Source: an uncultured Chloroflexota bacterium (GTDB taxonomy: Bacteria; Chloroflexota; Dehalococcoidia; Lucifugimonadales; CAJXCD01). Taken from it: a stretch of 64,000 bases of DNA. Shown here in pieces: positions 43,793 to 52,919 of this stretch (its first letter is position 1; each line of letters opens with the position of its first letter). Under the pieces are notes generated by a model. That model saw only the letters and a list, made by a program, of their open reading frames with translations, did not search any database and had not been told where the DNA came from. The position numbers were made by a program, and so were the translations under genes. The stretch spans positions 62,001 through 126,000 of the forward strand of contig CAJXCD010000002.1 in the NCBI GenBank assembly GCA_913051545.1, given 5' to 3'.

Positions 43793-45117
43793 TGATCTTG
43801 GGCGGCGGACTAGCGGGTATGTCTGCTGCGTTATCACTTTTGGAAAAAGGTTTCGATGTAACTCTTGTTGAAAGACGACCATTTTTGGGAGGACGAGTAT
43901 TTTCTTTCCAAGACCCCGAGACTGGTTTAGAGGTTGATAATGGGCAACACGTATTTTTGGGATGCTGTAGCTATTACATCAGGTATCTTAAATTAATAGG
44001 ATCCTATGTCAATACACATATACAAGAAGGCATGAATATAGAGGTTGTTTCTGAATCTAAAAAGGGAGCACTCCGTAGTAGGCCTTTTTGGGGAAGGTTA
44101 CATTTATTACCTGCATTTATTAGGTATCCACACTTATCATTCACGGAAAAATTACTTGCTGCTTATTGCTTACTTAAAATCAGGTTTACTAATCGCAGTA
44201 AACAGCTAAGTCTGGATAACGAGTCTGCATATGATTGGTTTAGAAAAAATATGCAGTCTGAACGAATTATTAAAAACTTATGGAATGTCATCATCTTGCC
44301 GGCGCTTAATGACGGCGTTCGAAATGTTAGCGCGGATATGGCATTAATGGTTCTGCAAGACGGGATTCTAGGTACTCCAGCTGCATCGTCAGTGGGCTAT
44401 TCAAAAGTAGGTTTAACTACTTTGAATGGTGATCCGGCAGGTGCTCTAATTGAGGCGAATGGAGGAAAGATGAGGTTAGGTGTGGGGGTGAGGAATTTCA
44501 ATATGTGTAACGATCTTGTGAAAAGTGTAGTTTTAAGCGATGGTACTACTATTCAGGCTGATACTTATATAAGTGCACTCCCTCATCGTGTTTTAAGTAA
44601 ACTTATTTCTGTAGTTCCAAATATGGAGGAGATAGTTTCTAATCTGGAAACTTTGGAAGAATCTCCAATCATCGGGATTCATTTATGGTATGACAGACAG
44701 ATTATGGATGAGGATTTCTTGGCGTTCATAGATAGTCCAATCCAGTTCGTTTTCAACAAGAATAGTAACCAAGACACAACTGGATCATCTAATCAGTATA
44801 TATGTATTTCTCTCAGCGGTGCCTGGGAATACATTGACGTTCCCAAGGATGACCTAATTGAAAGATTCACTCGTGAAATGACTCGTCTTTTCCCTAGGGC
44901 GATGGAAGCTGTTGTTGTAAGGGCTTTGGTAGTTAAGGAACGAAGTGCAACTATCAGATGTATTCCGGGACACTATAAATTACGACCAGGTCAAGTGACA
45001 CCGGTACCAAATTTATTTTTGGCTGGGGATTGGACTGATACAGGCTGGCCTGCGACGATGGAGGGCGCGGTTCGTAGCGGCATTTTGGCAGCTGATCAAG
45101 TCATCAGTATCACGTGA
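43750..45117 (+). CDS. hpnE: Hydroxysqualene dehydroxylase HpnE-type (FAD amine-oxidase fold)
   Basis: 455 residues. FAD-binding VILGGGLAGMSAALSLLEKG is followed by a second GG-type motif GGRVFSFQDPETGLEVDNG, and the C-terminal FAD segment NLFLAGDWTDTGWPATMEGA is strong. HpnE reduces hydroxysqualene to squalene with FAD. ATG 43750 overlaps hpnD by 43 bases; a GTG at 43792 (TAGTG overlap) starting just before the Rossmann strand is a fair alternative. No squalene-hopene cyclase is in the window. Confidence 0.88.
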   Translation: MVCESNPDRKNTRIVILGGGLAGMSAALSLLEKGFDVTLVERRPFLGGRVFSFQDPETGLEVDNGQHVFLGCCSYYIRYLKLIGSYVNTHIQEGMNIEVVSESKKGALRSRPFWGRLHLLPAFIRYPHLSFTEKLLAAYCLLKIRFTNRSKQLSLDNESAYDWFRKNMQSERIIKNLWNVIILPALNDGVRNVSADMALMVLQDGILGTPAASSVGYSKVGLTTLNGDPAGALIEANGGKMRLGVGVRNFNMCNDLVKSVVLSDGTTIQADTYISALPHRVLSKLISVVPNMEEIVSNLETLEESPIIGIHLWYDRQIMDEDFLAFIDSPIQFVFNKNSNQDTTGSSNQYICISLSGAWEYIDVPKDDLIERFTREMTRLFPRAMEAVVVRALVVKERSATIRCIPGHYKLRPGQVTPVPNLFLAGDWTDTGWPATMEGAVRSGILAADQVISIT

Positions 45118-45134
45118 TGCACAATAAATTTGTA

Positions 45135-46217
45135 CTAACGCAGATCATTTCCTGGTAAATTTGCTATTCTAGATCCATCTCTGTCCATAACATATATTGT
45201 ACTTATTCCATTTTTAGTTGAGTGGAACGCTATTTTCTGGTGTTTATAAGACCATGAGAGTGAATTTTTTTCTTCGCTTGAAAAAGTCAATCTTTTTTCT
45301 ATAGATTTATCGGTGTGTATTGAGTAGATTTCTCTGTGACCATTACGGTCTGATAAGAAGAATATCTGCGATCCATCAGATGGCCAGACAGGGAATATGT
45401 CACCTGCTGCATTGCTGGTTAAGCGAATAGGGGAAGATCCGTCACGATTCATGATATATATTTCCCAATTCCCGTCCCTTCCTGAAGCGAAAGTAATTCG
45501 TGATCCATCTGGTGACCAGGATGGGAAAATATCTGTCATGTCGTTATTGGTTAACCTTTTCAATTTCCCCAAATACATATCTAGGACGTAAATCTCCCAA
45601 TTGTTACCACCTTGATACAAGTGTAATAGGATTTCTTTACCATCCGGTGACCATGAATAAACTAACTTTGGGATCGAAATTAGCGTTGAAGATGGTTCCG
45701 TGGTTCCATTCACAACTGCTGTTAATCCCTTCGTTTTACGAGATAAGTCTGTTCCATCAGATTTCATCACATATAATTCTTCCGTACCATCTCTATCAGA
45801 TATAAAACTAATTTTTTTACCATCCGGTGACCACATCGGCATATAGTCCCACGCTAAGGTGTTAGTAAGTCTAGATAACTTCAGGTTATCTATTTCTAGT
45901 ACGTAAATTTCGTGGTTCCTATCTCGGTTGGATGTGAAAACAATACTGTCACCATAAGGAGACCAAGAAGGGTATGTATCAGAACCCTTGTTGCTCGTTA
46001 ATCGTGTAAGTTTCCCATCCGAGTATCTAACTGAGTATATTTCGTTATTCCCATCTCGGTTGGATGTAAATAAAATATAATCTCCATCCGGTGACCATAG
46101 GGGATCATAGTCTGATGTGAGTTTCTCAAGGCTAATGTCTGATGGTGGATTAGTCTGATCAGCGCATCCTGTTACAATTACAGTTGCTATCAATATAGTT
46201 ATTAAAACTTTAGACAT
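45135..46217 (-). CDS. TolB-like PD40 beta-propeller lipoprotein
   Basis: 360 residues. The N-terminal LITILIATVIVTGC is a lipoprotein signal with the Cys at residue 17. At least six PD40/WD40-like repeats follow, each with a WSPDG core, for example PLWSPDGDYILFTSNRDG and PSWSPYGDSIVFTSNRDR. Such propellers bind proteins or ligands at the cell surface or periplasm; in a Chloroflexota envelope TolB-Pal function is not assured. The repeats are highly alike in DNA, which favours slippage or recombination. It is convergent with hpnE. Confidence 0.87.
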   Translation of the reverse strand: MSKVLITILIATVIVTGCADQTNPPSDISLEKLTSDYDPLWSPDGDYILFTSNRDGNNEIYSVRYSDGKLTRLTSNKGSDTYPSWSPYGDSIVFTSNRDRNHEIYVLEIDNLKLSRLTNTLAWDYMPMWSPDGKKISFISDRDGTEELYVMKSDGTDLSRKTKGLTAVVNGTTEPSSTLISIPKLVYSWSPDGKEILLHLYQGGNNWEIYVLDMYLGKLKRLTNNDMTDIFPSWSPDGSRITFASGRDGNWEIYIMNRDGSSPIRLTSNAAGDIFPVWPSDGSQIFFLSDRNGHREIYSIHTDKSIEKRLTFSSEEKNSLSWSYKHQKIAFHSTKNGISTIYVMDRDGSRIANLPGNDLR

Positions 46218-46308
46218 TTCTTACATACTTGTTTCTTTAATAATGAGTTGGTTGTAGATATAGTTTATTCAGGTGTGCTTTAGGATTTGATATCCAATGA
46301 GGGTTAAT

Positions 46309-46929
46309 TTATACTTGATCTCTCGATTTTGTAATCTTTGAACGTATAATCACCCATAATACTCCGGTAGCAATAACGATGGCTGTAAATATTATGGACA
46401 CCATTCCCAAATTTTCTGAGATAAATATTTCTATTGATTGTCCATAAATCATGATCATGAAGGCTATGAATATAAACCGAATTCCTCTCCCAATCAGTGA
46501 CACTAATATGAATAATCGGAGTTGAACGCCTAACATGCCGGCAGTAATAGCAAATAACTTATAGGGTAGAGGTGTTATTGCCGCTATTAATGTTGCCCAT
46601 ACACCATATTTTTGCAGCATGTTTGCTACTCTAGTAATCTTTCTTTCAGAGAAGAGTCGGTATAGAACAGGACGACCAATTAGTTTACCTATCCAATAGC
46701 CAACTATTGCACCAAGGATGGAAGATATTGTGGTAATAACCGCTAGGTACATAGCTATACCAGAGTTAGTAAGACTCATAATTATCAATAGTGGGTCAGG
46801 AGGGATTGGAGAAAATATCGCATCAGAGAAAGAGGTTAGTGCGAGTAGTAGTACTGCCCAGTCACTTTCAGCAAATCCAATTACCCAATTTTTAAGATCA
46901 TGCAAAGAATTTACTATCATTGGGTACAT
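46309..46929 (-). CDS. DedA/VTT-domain membrane protein
   Basis: 206 residues, about five to six hydrophobic segments. FSDAIFSPIPPDPLLIIMS and the later LIAAITPLPYKLFAITAGMLG are the two half-hairpin regions of the VTT (SNARE-associated/DedA) fold. DedA proteins act in membrane lipid scrambling or proton-dependent transport. Its start is directly adjacent to the pxpC stop, so it may be transcribed with pxpABC. Confidence 0.85.
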   Translation of the reverse strand: MYPMIVNSLHDLKNWVIGFAESDWAVLLLALTSFSDAIFSPIPPDPLLIIMSLTNSGIAMYLAVITTISSILGAIVGYWIGKLIGRPVLYRLFSERKITRVANMLQKYGVWATLIAAITPLPYKLFAITAGMLGVQLRLFILVSLIGRGIRFIFIAFMIMIYGQSIEIFISENLGMVSIIFTAIVIATGVLWVIIRSKITKSRDQV

Positions 46930-48048
46930 TTAAGAAGGATTTTGCACCTCGAGCGCGAGGTCAAAACTTTCATTTCCAATAGTAGCCGTTACCTTACTTT
47001 CAACATGGTCTTCTTCGTTACGTATATTTGAAGTCAGTAAGTCGCCTTCTTTGTTTTTTACTTCAATGAATTTTCCTTCGATTTTTATGCCGACTGGCGG
47101 TGACTTTTGATCTGATATGGCTCGAAGTGCAGCGTTCTGAATGCGGAGGAGATTATGGGCTTCTGGTAATGTTACACACTTGAACCCCAACGATTGGCCT
47201 GGAACTGTCTGTGCAAGACGTCCAAGATCAACACTTATAACAGTTGCAATTTTTGCATATCCCCCTGTTGTGCCTCTGTCAGATAGAAGTATAATTGGAT
47301 TTCCATCACCTGGTACTTGAATTGTACCCGGTGGGTTGCCATCTGAAATCACGTCGGCCTTTTCACTATGTTTTATCCGTGGACCTTTAAGTTTGTAGCC
47401 CATTCTGTCCGACTGTTCCGAGATTGTATAACGAGAGCTGAGGAGAGTTGTGATAGCGTCGGAGTCAAAGCGATCCTGTTGTGGCCCAGGAATTATTCGT
47501 ATAGTGTGACGTCCCCCATACACGGGACTTTTATAACCTGGAGGTAACTGTAGTCCTGTAAAGTCGTGATCTAGTGGCGCTGTAGATAATATATCTCCAG
47601 TTGATAAAGGTCTGCCGTTGAGTCCACCTATGGAAGTTTTTAGGTAGGTAGACCTGCTTCCCATTACTAAAGGAACCTCTATTCCACCTGAGATTGTTAG
47701 GTAACTCCGGAATCCGTCAACTCGTTTACCAAATTTAAGCTCATCACCTTTTTCAACTTTCACGGCTTTCCATCCAGATATAGATTTACCGTTTAAGGTG
47801 GGAGATATATCCGCACCGGTTATTGCTATGAAAGTGGGTGATAGAAACTTTAGGTGTGGCCCAACGAGTGTAATTTCTATACCTGCCAAGTGCTGCTTAT
47901 TTCCTACTAGCAGGTTGGCCGAACGCATGGCGAATTCGTCCATGGCTCCAGATACTGGTACCCCGTAACGCTGATATCCGTATCGACCCAAGTCTTGAAT
48001 TGTACTCAGCATTCCTGGCTGGATAACTTTTATGATATCAATATTCAT
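46930..48048 (-). CDS. pxpC: 5-oxoprolinase subunit PxpC (KipA-like)
   Basis: 372 residues. The GMLSTIQDLGRYGYQRYGVPVSG opening and the later SDRMGYKLKGP are typical of the biotin-dependent-carboxylase-like KipA/PxpC family. With PxpA and PxpB it forms the ATP-dependent bacterial 5-oxoprolinase, which opens pyroglutamate to glutamate. Ends directly before the DedA gene; starts 11 bases after pxpB. Confidence 0.9.
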   Translation of the reverse strand: MNIDIIKVIQPGMLSTIQDLGRYGYQRYGVPVSGAMDEFAMRSANLLVGNKQHLAGIEITLVGPHLKFLSPTFIAITGADISPTLNGKSISGWKAVKVEKGDELKFGKRVDGFRSYLTISGGIEVPLVMGSRSTYLKTSIGGLNGRPLSTGDILSTAPLDHDFTGLQLPPGYKSPVYGGRHTIRIIPGPQQDRFDSDAITTLLSSRYTISEQSDRMGYKLKGPRIKHSEKADVISDGNPPGTIQVPGDGNPIILLSDRGTTGGYAKIATVISVDLGRLAQTVPGQSLGFKCVTLPEAHNLLRIQNAALRAISDQKSPPVGIKIEGKFIEVKNKEGDLLTSNIRNEEDHVESKVTATIGNESFDLALEVQNPS

Positions 48049-48059
48049 CTAAAGATTTA

Positions 48060-48788
48060 TCACCTGTGATTCTCTATATTTTCTCGAATTTTTTTGAAAT
48101 CATTTTCATTGTCTATTGGCACGAATTTTACGCTATCTCCTATTGAAACTAGAGTAGGCGGGTTGAGGGTTGAGTTAAACAGATTTAGGGGAGTTTTCCC
48201 GATAACATGCCACCCTCCTGGACTTTCCACAGGATAAATCCCGGTTTGTCCTTCCGCTATTGCTACTGATCCTTCAGGGATCGCATTTCTTGGAGTTTTA
48301 CGCCTTGGGATATGCAGTTTGCTATCTAAGGTCCCAAGGTAAGGAAATCCTGGAGTGAAACCGATCATATATGCTCTGTATAGTGTTTTGGAGTGAATGG
48401 ATATAATTTCTTTTTCTGAAAATTGTGTGCATTCCTCTATAAAATTCATATCAGGTCCGTATTCGCCCCCGTATAAGACTGGGATTTCTAAAATTTTACC
48501 GGTTGATTCCTTCACTGTACCTTGATGGGAAGCTGCTTTTTCTATCATTCTTGATAGATCTGACATCGAGATTTTTAGCGGGTTATATAGGATAAGTACT
48601 GAGGCGTAGGCAGGTACGATATCCAAAATACTTTCGGAGCGTTGATTATCAAGATTCTTTACAAGAGATAGTACGCGTTGGCTTGTTTGAGGGTCGATGC
48701 TGTTACCTAAGTAAACAGTGACTGCTCGATCTCCGGAAGGAACAATTTCAATATCTGGTTGGGAATCGTTTGGAGGGGTTGTTGTCAT
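48060..48788 (-). CDS. pxpB: 5-oxoprolinase subunit PxpB (KipI-like)
   Basis: 242 residues. The segment MIGFTPGFPYLGTLDSKLHIPRR and later SVAIAEGQTGIYPVESPGGW are diagnostic of the KipI/PxpB family. Partner of PxpC and PxpA. Lies 14 bases after pxpA. Confidence 0.92.
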   Translation of the reverse strand: MTTTPPNDSQPDIEIVPSGDRAVTVYLGNSIDPQTSQRVLSLVKNLDNQRSESILDIVPAYASVLILYNPLKISMSDLSRMIEKAASHQGTVKESTGKILEIPVLYGGEYGPDMNFIEECTQFSEKEIISIHSKTLYRAYMIGFTPGFPYLGTLDSKLHIPRRKTPRNAIPEGSVAIAEGQTGIYPVESPGGWHVIGKTPLNLFNSTLNPPTLVSIGDSVKFVPIDNENDFKKIRENIENHR

Positions 48789-48802
48789 GGAGTTATGCTC
48801 AA

Positions 48803-49567
48803 TTAAACTATTAGACTCAAGGGAGTTACATTGATCCCTTCAGAGTCAAGTTCTTCTCTAATTGCCTTGACCATCTTAGCAGCCCCAGGAGTGTCTCCGT
48901 GAACACAGAGGCTGTCTGTTTGGATATCAATCTCTTCACCACCTATAGATCTTACTTTTTGTTCCGTGATCATTTCAATGCTTCTATAGACCACATCATC
49001 TATATTGTGAATAACCGATCCAGGTATAGATCTGGACACTAAGCTTCCGTCAGGGTTTACTGATCTGTCTGCGAATGTTTCTTTAGCTATTCTTACCCCT
49101 ATTTGTTTAGCGATTTTAGCCCACTTAGACCCAGAGGGTACTATCAGAATCATGTCTGGATCTATATCTAAAATTGTCTGACATATCGAAGTCGCTAAAT
49201 CCTTGTCGTGTACGGCTCGATTGTACATCGCTCCATGTGGTTTAACGTGCTGTAGTTTTTTAGATTTAGTAAATGCTTGAAGGGCACCAATTTGATACGT
49301 TAAGTCGTTTCTCACTTCATCCGGTGATACTGACATGTCTCTTCTTCCAAATCCTTCAATGTCAGGGTAGCTAGGATGTGCACCGATCCCTACTTGGTTC
49401 TGTTCAGCTAAGTCTACGGTTGCTCTCATCCATGACGGTCCTCCAGCATGGAATCCACAGGCTATATTTGCTGAAGATATATATTTCATAATTTCTTCAT
49501 CCAGACCCATTTTGTACACACCAAAGCTTTCACCCACGTCAGAATTCAAATCCACTTTAATGTCCAT
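48803..49567 (-). CDS. pxpA: 5-oxoprolinase subunit PxpA (LamB/YcsF family)
   Basis: 254 residues. VDLNSDVGESFGVYKMG at the N-terminus, SANIACGFHAGGPSWMRATV and the closing CVHGDTPGAAKM are family hallmarks. First gene of pxpABC. A 7-bp inverted repeat lies about 43 bases upstream of the start (49610-49626) and might be the operon's operator. Confidence 0.94.
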   Translation of the reverse strand: MDIKVDLNSDVGESFGVYKMGLDEEIMKYISSANIACGFHAGGPSWMRATVDLAEQNQVGIGAHPSYPDIEGFGRRDMSVSPDEVRNDLTYQIGALQAFTKSKKLQHVKPHGAMYNRAVHDKDLATSICQTILDIDPDMILIVPSGSKWAKIAKQIGVRIAKETFADRSVNPDGSLVSRSIPGSVIHNIDDVVYRSIEMITEQKVRSIGGEEIDIQTDSLCVHGDTPGAAKMVKAIREELDSEGINVTPLSLIV

Positions 49568-49609
49568 TCAAATGATCCTTCCTGCGATTTGTTTGACCAT
49601 ATTATATGC

Positions 49610-49626
49610 CAGTACGTTGCGTACTG
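49610..49626. promoter_or_regulatory. Inverted repeat upstream of pxpA (possible operator)
   Basis: CAGTACG (49610-49616) and CGTACTG (49620-49626) around TTG, upstream of the pxpABC start. The size and position suit a small dimeric regulator; no regulator gene is adjacent. Confidence 0.4.
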
Positions 49627-49816
49627 CTAAAAATCACCCAAATTATATTTAATGTCAATGAAATTAGTTAATCTAATAATTTTTAGAAAGTAACAATTTT
49701 AATGCAATGTATTTGTCTGGAGGGTTATTGCCTAGAGGGTTAGTGGTAATTTGTTGTACAATCTTTTGCATGCTCGTAATACATAGGATCGAGTATTGGG
49801 ATAAGGAGATTTACTA

Positions 49817-50041
49817 ATCGAAACAGGGCTAACACAAGATGGCATTAGGCTTACTATCGTTGGGATAAGTACGGCGTTTAGTTTACTTGTTTTCCTTACT
49901 ATAATAATTTCTATTCTTGGCAGGGTAGTAGCATTTTCTTCATCAAAGAAATTCGGTCGAAGTGGTGATTCAGATGAGTCGCGTAACAAGGCCATAGCAG
50001 CGGTGGCTGTCGTCACTGCTTTGAAAGTGCAAAAAAAGTGA
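49817..50041 (+). CDS. oadG: Na+-translocating decarboxylase gamma subunit (OadG/MmdD-like), non-canonical ATC start
   Basis: About 74 residues. A TAA lies in frame at 49802-49804 and no ATG, GTG or TTG occurs in frame before the membrane helix. AAGGAG at 49803-49808 points to ATC 49817, eight bases on, as the start; ATC is an accepted but rare initiator. The helix RLTIVGISTAFSLLVFLTII followed by a charged, Ser-rich stretch and the AIAAVAVVTALKVQKK ending is the OadG pattern. The gamma subunit anchors and helps assemble the complex. The beta-subunit gene begins 63 bases downstream. Confidence 0.75.
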   Translation: METGLTQDGIRLTIVGISTAFSLLVFLTIIISILGRVVAFSSSKKFGRSGDSDESRNKAIAAVAVVTALKVQKK

Positions 50042-50104
50042 ATGGTTTCAATCAAATTTGTTTTTGTGCTATCTCTAAGATCTTAATTTTGGTGTTGTGA
50101 CTGA

Positions 50105-51256
50105 ATGGATTTTACAAATTTACTTAATTCTTCAGGTTTAGCAAATCTCGAATGGCAGCAAGCGGTTCTTATCGCTGTAGGCCTCGCGTTTGTGTATCTG
50201 GCTGTCACAAGAGGTCGTGAGCCTTATGTGTTGTTGCCTATCGGACTTGGGGTAGTCATAACCAATTTGCCAGAAACGGGGCTGACTCAATTCGATGTTG
50301 GAGAAGGCGGACAACAAGAGTCAGGTATTTTTGGGATAATCCTACACTATGGATTGTCTCATTGGGATCTCTTGCCGCCACTCATATTTTTAGGTATAGG
50401 AGCGATGACAGATTTCGGGCCAGTAATAGCTAATCCTAAAACACTTTTACTTGGAGCAGCAGCGCAAGTAGGTATATTTGTTGCTTTTTGGGGCGCTCTG
50501 GCAACGGGATTATTCAATCTTGGAGAGGCTGCTTCTATAGGCATCATAGGTGGAGCTGATGGTCCTACTACTATTTTCCTGTCATCTGTCTTGGCTCCAG
50601 AAATATTGGGTATAACAGCCGTAGTTGCCTACACTTATATGGCTAGTGTTGTGTTTATTCAACCGCCCTTGATGAAGCTTCTTACTAGTGAGAGAGAACG
50701 AACTATAGTAATGAAGCCTCTTAGAGAAGTTTCACGGACTGAAAAAATGTTGTTCCCGATTATAGCTATGATTCTCATTATACTTGTCGTTCCTCAGTCA
50801 GCTCCGCTTATATCGATGTTCATGATGGGGAATCTGTTTAGGCAGAGTGGTGTAGTGCCGCGGTTAGCAGATGCTGCATCTAACGAGTTATTAAATCTAG
50901 CAACTATTTTTCTAATGCTCACGGTGGGCACCCAATTGACAGCAGCTCGAGTATTTGACATTAATACTATCGTCATACTCATATTGGGTGTTGTTGCCTT
51001 CTCGTGTGGAACGGTAGGGGGGTTGCTGTTCGCAAAATTTATGAACCTGTTTTTAAAGGAAAAAATAAACCCCTTAATTGGTTCTGCCGGGGTATCAGCT
51101 GTGCCAATGGCAGCTAGGATTTCACACCAGATTGGTCAAGAGGCAGATCCAAGTAACTACTTACTGTCACATGCGATGGGACCCAACGTTGCCGGGGTTA
51201 TAGGTTCCGCTGTTGTCGCAGGTGTGTTCATATCGCTTGTTGAGGGAGTTGTTTAG
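50105..51256 (+). CDS. oadB: Na+-translocating decarboxylase beta subunit
   Basis: 383 residues, about ten membrane segments. IGIIGGADGPTTIFLSS is the hallmark that couples carboxybiotin decarboxylation to sodium export. Related beta subunits serve oxaloacetate, methylmalonyl-CoA or glutaconyl-CoA decarboxylases; the carboxyltransferase alpha subunit that would settle this is not in the window. Followed after one base by the biotin carrier gene. Confidence 0.93.
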   Translation: MDFTNLLNSSGLANLEWQQAVLIAVGLAFVYLAVTRGREPYVLLPIGLGVVITNLPETGLTQFDVGEGGQQESGIFGIILHYGLSHWDLLPPLIFLGIGAMTDFGPVIANPKTLLLGAAAQVGIFVAFWGALATGLFNLGEAASIGIIGGADGPTTIFLSSVLAPEILGITAVVAYTYMASVVFIQPPLMKLLTSERERTIVMKPLREVSRTEKMLFPIIAMILIILVVPQSAPLISMFMMGNLFRQSGVVPRLADAASNELLNLATIFLMLTVGTQLTAARVFDINTIVILILGVVAFSCGTVGGLLFAKFMNLFLKEKINPLIGSAGVSAVPMAARISHQIGQEADPSNYLLSHAMGPNVAGVIGSAVVAGVFISLVEGVV

Positions 51257-51257
51257 T

Positions 51258-51704
51258 ATGGGCGATAAGCTGCAGGTAAAAGTTGGCGAAAAATTGTATA
51301 CAGTAGAAGTTATAGATTTAGACTCTAGCCCAGCAAAGGTGATCGTGGATGGGGAACTGGTAGAAGTTGATTTAGATTTAGGATCTGTCGGTGTTGAAAA
51401 TACGTCTAGTGAAGTTTCAGTTCCTCCGATAACTGAATCTACTCCTGACATAGTTGATACACCAGGTTCCGATACAGGATCGAATTCAAGTGCTAAGGTA
51501 TTTTCCACTCCAATGCCTGGCGTAATTGTATCCATCGCTGTGAAAGTCGGGGATTTGGTAGTTACAGGGGATGAAGTTTGTGTACTAGAGGCGATGAAGA
51601 TGCAACAAACTTTACGTGCTGACTGGACCGGTAAAGTTACCGCTGTACATGTACAGGCTGGGAGCCAATTATTGGCAGGGGATCCGATAGCTGAGTTAGG
51701 ATAA
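51258..51704 (+). CDS. Biotin carrier subunit of the decarboxylase
   Basis: 148 residues from ATG 51258, placed one base after the beta-subunit stop; a longer frame into that gene is not biotin-carrier-like. The C-terminal lipoyl/biotinyl domain has EAMKM with the biotin-accepting Lys114, and FSTPMPGVIVSIAVKVGD before it. Residues about 45-80 are a Ser/Thr/Pro linker of the sort that lets the biotin arm swing between subunits. Confidence 0.93.
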   Translation: MGDKLQVKVGEKLYTVEVIDLDSSPAKVIVDGELVEVDLDLGSVGVENTSSEVSVPPITESTPDIVDTPGSDTGSNSSAKVFSTPMPGVIVSIAVKVGDLVVTGDEVCVLEAMKMQQTLRADWTGKVTAVHVQAGSQLLAGDPIAELG

Positions 51705-51761
51705 TTTTAGTCCTCTAGTGCTCCATCGTAAGTAAACAATGAATTATTATGGAGGAATTCG

Positions 51762-52865
51762 ATGTCTAGTTCGGCTTCAAGTATAGGCAATTTAGGTCAA
51801 TCCATATGGTGTGACAGCATAAGTCGGGATATGATCCAGTCAGGTCATCTCAAGCGACTTATTGATTTTGGGGTTACAGGTTTGACTTCGAATCCAACAA
51901 TTTTTGAGAAGGCTATTGGCCAAAGTGATGACTATGATAAATCTATATATGAACTTGTGAATCAAGGGAAGAGTGTAGACGAAATTTATGAGGCATTAGT
52001 TGTTGAAGATATCAGATCTGTAGCAGATTTGCTTCGTCCAGTTTATGATCAGACAGAAGGTGTTGATGGGTATGTATCTCTCGAGGTTAATCCACATTTT
52101 GCGCATGATACAGAAAACACTATCAGTGAAGCCAGGAGACTCTTCTTAACTTTGGATCGTCCGAATGTAATGATGAAAGTACCTGCTACGAATGAAGGAA
52201 TGCCAGCTATTAGTCAATTAATCAGTGAAAATATTAACGTCAACGTGACATTGATATTTTCACTTAAAGCTTATTCAATTGTTCGCCAATCATACCTTTC
52301 TGGGCTAGAAGGTTTGGTGAAGTCTGGGGGAAATCCATCTACAGTAAGTTCAGTCGCCTCTTTTTTTGTGAGTCGTTTAGACACTGCTGTAGATACTCTG
52401 CTAAAGGGTTTGGGTGGAGATGAATTGAAACATCTGGGAGGTAGGGCTGCCGTAGCCAATGCAAAATTGGCATACAGGGATTTCGCCAAGGATTTTTATA
52501 GCGGTAAATTTCAGTTATTGAAAGAGAAGGGGTCGAAGGTCCAACGTCCGTTATGGGCGAGTACGAGTACGAAGAATCCTGAATACAGTGAATTACTCTA
52601 CGTTGAGTCATTGATTGGCAGGGATACGGTTAATACTATGCCAGTCGACACTTTGGCTACTTTTATGGACAAAGGTGTTGTAGAGGATACATTGGTGAAA
52701 AGTGTTGATGAGTCAGAGGAATTAATCCATTCTTTATCTGAAGTAGGTATTAGCATTGATAGAGTTACCAATCAATTGCTTGATCAGGGTGTACAATCTT
52801 TCTCAGATTCTTTTGATAAACTTATGTCTATTCTAGCCTCCAAGATTCAGAAAGTTTTGAATTAG
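51762..52865 (+). CDS. tal: Transaldolase
   Basis: 367 residues. Moves a dihydroxyacetone unit between sugar phosphates in the non-oxidative pentose phosphate pathway. GVTGLTSNPTIFEKAI and NVMMKVPATNEG with Schiff-base Lys139 are diagnostic, and the C-terminal RPLWASTSTKNP fits the longer TalB/TAL-type forms seen next to or fused with Pgi. GGAGG precedes ATG 51762. Followed by pgi after 54 bases. Confidence 0.95.
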   Translation: MSSSASSIGNLGQSIWCDSISRDMIQSGHLKRLIDFGVTGLTSNPTIFEKAIGQSDDYDKSIYELVNQGKSVDEIYEALVVEDIRSVADLLRPVYDQTEGVDGYVSLEVNPHFAHDTENTISEARRLFLTLDRPNVMMKVPATNEGMPAISQLISENINVNVTLIFSLKAYSIVRQSYLSGLEGLVKSGGNPSTVSSVASFFVSRLDTAVDTLLKGLGGDELKHLGGRAAVANAKLAYRDFAKDFYSGKFQLLKEKGSKVQRPLWASTSTKNPEYSELLYVESLIGRDTVNTMPVDTLATFMDKGVVEDTLVKSVDESEELIHSLSEVGISIDRVTNQLLDQGVQSFSDSFDKLMSILASKIQKVLN

Positions 52866-52919
52866 GGACACTATCCAGATTAACAAATTCAACATAATAA
52901 ACATATTTGGGGTAGCATT

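Noticed and set aside
49732-50055. A 107-residue minus-strand frame
   Set aside because: It is the antisense of the oadG-like gene, whose plus-strand product has a clear membrane helix and family pattern.
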